Shown one piece after another: positions 61,426 to 64,000 of a stretch of 64,000 nt of DNA. Numbering within the stretch: position 1 is the first letter of the stretch; each line of letters opens with the position of its first letter. This DNA is from Rhizobium mongolense USDA 1844. Its GTDB lineage: Bacteria > Pseudomonadota > Alphaproteobacteria > Rhizobiales > Rhizobiaceae. The DNA is taken from assembly GCF_000419765.1 (NCBI RefSeq), contig NZ_ATTQ01000012.1, positions 124,001 to 188,000 on the forward strand. Direction: 5' to 3'. Below the pieces are notes generated by a model that saw nothing but the letters and a program-made list of their open reading frames with translations, made no database searches and was not told where the DNA came from. Both the position numbers and the translations under genes were made by a program.

Positions 61426-61731
61426 ATGATCCCAGGCGAAATCATTGCCGCAAGCGGCGACATCGAATTAAACGCCGGTGCACCGACCGTCACCATTGAA
61501 GTGTCGAACACCGGCGACCGCCCGGTGCAGGTCGGCAGCCATTACCATTTTGCCGAAACCAATGCCGGTCTCTCCTTCGATCGCGACAAGGTGCAGGGCA
61601 TGCGCCTCGACATCCCGGCAGGCACGGCCGTGCGTTTCGAGCCGGGTCAGACGCGTTCTGTGACGCTGATCCCGCTCTCCGGCAAGCGTGAGGTCTATGG
61701 CTTCCGCCAGCTCGTGATGGGTAAGCTCTGA
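61426..61731 (+). CDS. ureB: Urease beta subunit UreB
   Basis: A 101-residue subunit: IPGEIIAASGDIELNAGAPT at the start, SNTGDRPVQVGSHYHFAETN, LDIPAGTAVRFEPGQTRSVT, and LIPLSGKREVYGF all match UreB. It is encoded separately from UreA, as in most Gram-negative ureases. GTGAGGA at 61412-61418 provides the ribosome site. Confidence 0.97.
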   Translation: MIPGEIIAASGDIELNAGAPTVTIEVSNTGDRPVQVGSHYHFAETNAGLSFDRDKVQGMRLDIPAGTAVRFEPGQTRSVTLIPLSGKREVYGFRQLVMGKL

Positions 61732-61755
61732 GAAGAAAAAGGCGGGAGGAAATCG

Positions 61756-62169
61756 ATGCGGTTGAATTTGTACCTGACCGGCGCTGCGGCGGGGATGATC
61801 GTGGCTGGTGCCGCGCAGGCCCAGGAGCCGGATTGCAAGAACCCGACGACGCAGGCCGACATGACTTTCTGCGAGCAGTCCCGATACGAGGCGGCCGATA
61901 CGGCGCTCAACGAGCAGTGGAAGAAGACGCGTGCAGCGCTCGCGGCGACCGACAAGGATCTGGACGAGAAGGATCGCGGAGCCGAAAAAGCGCTGCTCAC
62001 CGCGCAGCGCGCCTGGATTTCCTATCGGGACGCCCAGTGCGAGGCTTACGGCTTCCAGGCGCGTGGCGGCACGATGGAGCCTATGCTGGTCGCAGGTTGC
62101 CTTGCCAATCTGAGCGATGAACGCACCAAGCAGCTCAAAGAGCTTTCCGACGCGGTGGGACTGAGGTGA
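61756..62169 (+). CDS. LprI-like secreted protein (lysozyme-inhibitor LprI / DUF1311 family)
   Basis: The 137-residue precursor has a signal peptide (NLYLTGAAAGMIVAGAAQAQ) and a mature domain with four Cys in the family order: DCKNPTTQADMTFCEQSRY, DAQCEAYGF and VAGCLANLSDERTKQL. Mycobacterial LprI inhibits lysozyme; most proteobacterial members are uncharacterised periplasmic proteins. It is unusual between ureB and ureC but is in the operon by spacing, and its stop overlaps the next gene's start. Confidence 0.82.
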   Translation: MRLNLYLTGAAAGMIVAGAAQAQEPDCKNPTTQADMTFCEQSRYEAADTALNEQWKKTRAALAATDKDLDEKDRGAEKALLTAQRAWISYRDAQCEAYGFQARGGTMEPMLVAGCLANLSDERTKQLKELSDAVGLR

Positions 62170-62804
62170 GCCGCAAGATCATGATCGTCGGCAATGGGGA
62201 AATCGGCGAGGAGGGAGCAGCGGCAATCGCGGCTGCGGACTTCGTCGTCCGTTTCAACGAATGTCGCTCCTATGCCGCAAGCCCCGGCCGCACCGACGTC
62301 GTAGCCGTCTGCAACACCGGGCGCCCGGCCAAGGCGATGTTGAGTTCGGATACGTGGCGGACGCACCCGGCCGTCATGGAAGCCAAGGAAATCTGGAGTG
62401 TCCGCGATCCCGAAAAATTCGCCGTCTTGCGTGTGCCGCTCGCCGTTTCGCATCCGGAGCTCGACGACTTTTGCGACGATTATACGAGTCACTTCAACGC
62501 CTTCTGTAAGGACGCTGGCAAGGAACATATAGTCGTTGAGAAAGTGATTCATGAAGCAGTCGACGACGCCCTGGCGACCTTTGATCCCGCGCTTTATGTC
62601 GTTCCGAGCAGCGGCATGATTGCGATTGCCGCGACCTTCCGCAGGTTTCCGGAGGTCGAGATCGGCCTTGCCGGCTTCAGTCATTCCGGCTGGGAGTGGC
62701 ATCCTTTCGCCGCCGAAAGGCAGCTTGTCGACAGCTACATCGCCAATGGCCGGCTGACGCGCCATCCTGCCGATACGTCTCTTTCTTCCTCCCAAGGAGC
62801 CTGA
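62166..62804 (+). CDS. Urease-operon protein with GT29 sialylmotif-like N-terminus
   Basis: A 212-residue protein of unknown function. Its first 32 residues contain MIVGNGEIGEEGAAAIAAAD followed by VVRFN, which resembles the large sialylmotif (CMP-sugar binding) of GT29 glycosyltransferases. C-terminal regions around PSSGMIAIAATFRRFPEVEI and GFSHSGWEWHPFAAERQLVD fit the small-motif His and the end of that fold. The family is usually annotated in rhizobia only as a urease-operon accessory protein. The GTG at 62166 overlaps the LprI stop (GTGA); ATG 62181 is the alternative start. Enzyme activity is not shown for this family to my knowledge. Confidence 0.7.
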   Translation: MSRKIMIVGNGEIGEEGAAAIAAADFVVRFNECRSYAASPGRTDVVAVCNTGRPAKAMLSSDTWRTHPAVMEAKEIWSVRDPEKFAVLRVPLAVSHPELDDFCDDYTSHFNAFCKDAGKEHIVVEKVIHEAVDDALATFDPALYVVPSSGMIAIAATFRRFPEVEIGLAGFSHSGWEWHPFAAERQLVDSYIANGRLTRHPADTSLSSSQGA

Positions 62805-62807
62805 CAT

Positions 62808-64000
<1,193 letters not shown>

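Overview
This 64-kb window looks like chromosomal DNA of a Rhizobiaceae alphaproteobacterium (Rhizobium / Sinorhizobium / Agrobacterium group). The reasons are the high GC content and the gene content: lpsL-rkpK with a mannose-activation pair, RpoH-type sigma factor, ChpT-CtrA-SciP cell-cycle genes, several short proteins of families I know mainly from rhizobia, and a urea-transport plus urease block. I see no phage, insertion sequence, plasmid replication genes, tRNA, rRNA or CRISPR. The window cuts a hydrolase-like gene at its left edge and ureC at its right edge.

Layout: 1-5.3 kb is a degenerate alpha/beta hydrolase followed by an RND efflux pair (membrane fusion protein, then pump) closed by a strong terminator. 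5.4-9.2 kb holds a D-xylonate dehydratase and a PAS-GGDEF-EAL protein. 9.1-14.5 kb is a leftward sugar-nucleotide block (phosphomannomutase, ManC-type enzyme, UDP-glucose dehydrogenase, UDP-glucuronate epimerase) for surface polysaccharide. 14.6-29.3 kb is mostly housekeeping: ung, a hydroquinone-type dioxygenase and hydrolase pair, a GNAT, a DMT exporter, purA, a large acidic membrane protein, a GST, rpoH, rluD, an rRNA/tRNA methyltransferase and coiled-coil membrane protein.

29.4-35.2 kb is a cell-cycle and envelope cluster: an EipA-like protein, chpT, an unusual orphan receiver, ctrA, fliJ-like, a GNAT, a PqiA-like protein, sciP and a LuxR solo. The spacers carry several TTAA-like half-sites at a constant 12-bp period. 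35.2-38.5 kb is accessory (cysQ with an in-frame remnant behind it, two VOC proteins, an ICMT-like methyltransferase). 38.9-44.5 kb is a complete branched-chain amino acid ABC operon (livHMGF, a small membrane protein, and the binding protein). 44.5-47.3 kb has a glyoxylate reductase-like dehydrogenase, a membrane acyltransferase and a GNAT.

47.3-64 kb is the most interesting part. A leftward two-gene signalling unit consists of an NCS1-permease/hybrid histidine kinase fusion with an internal cysteine cluster, overlapping a receiver-LuxR regulator. It sits back to back with a broken acid-phosphatase/autotransporter pseudogene, the urea ABC transporter urtABCDE (with a 154-bp inverted-repeat element between urtD and urtE), and the urease operon ureD-ureA-DUF1272-ureB-LprI-like-GT29-like-ureC. 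The NCS1 family carries purines, pyrimidines and ureides, whose breakdown yields urea, so a nitrogen-source sensing role next to urea uptake and hydrolysis is a reasonable but untested inference. All family calls are from reading the translated sequence; no database search was run.
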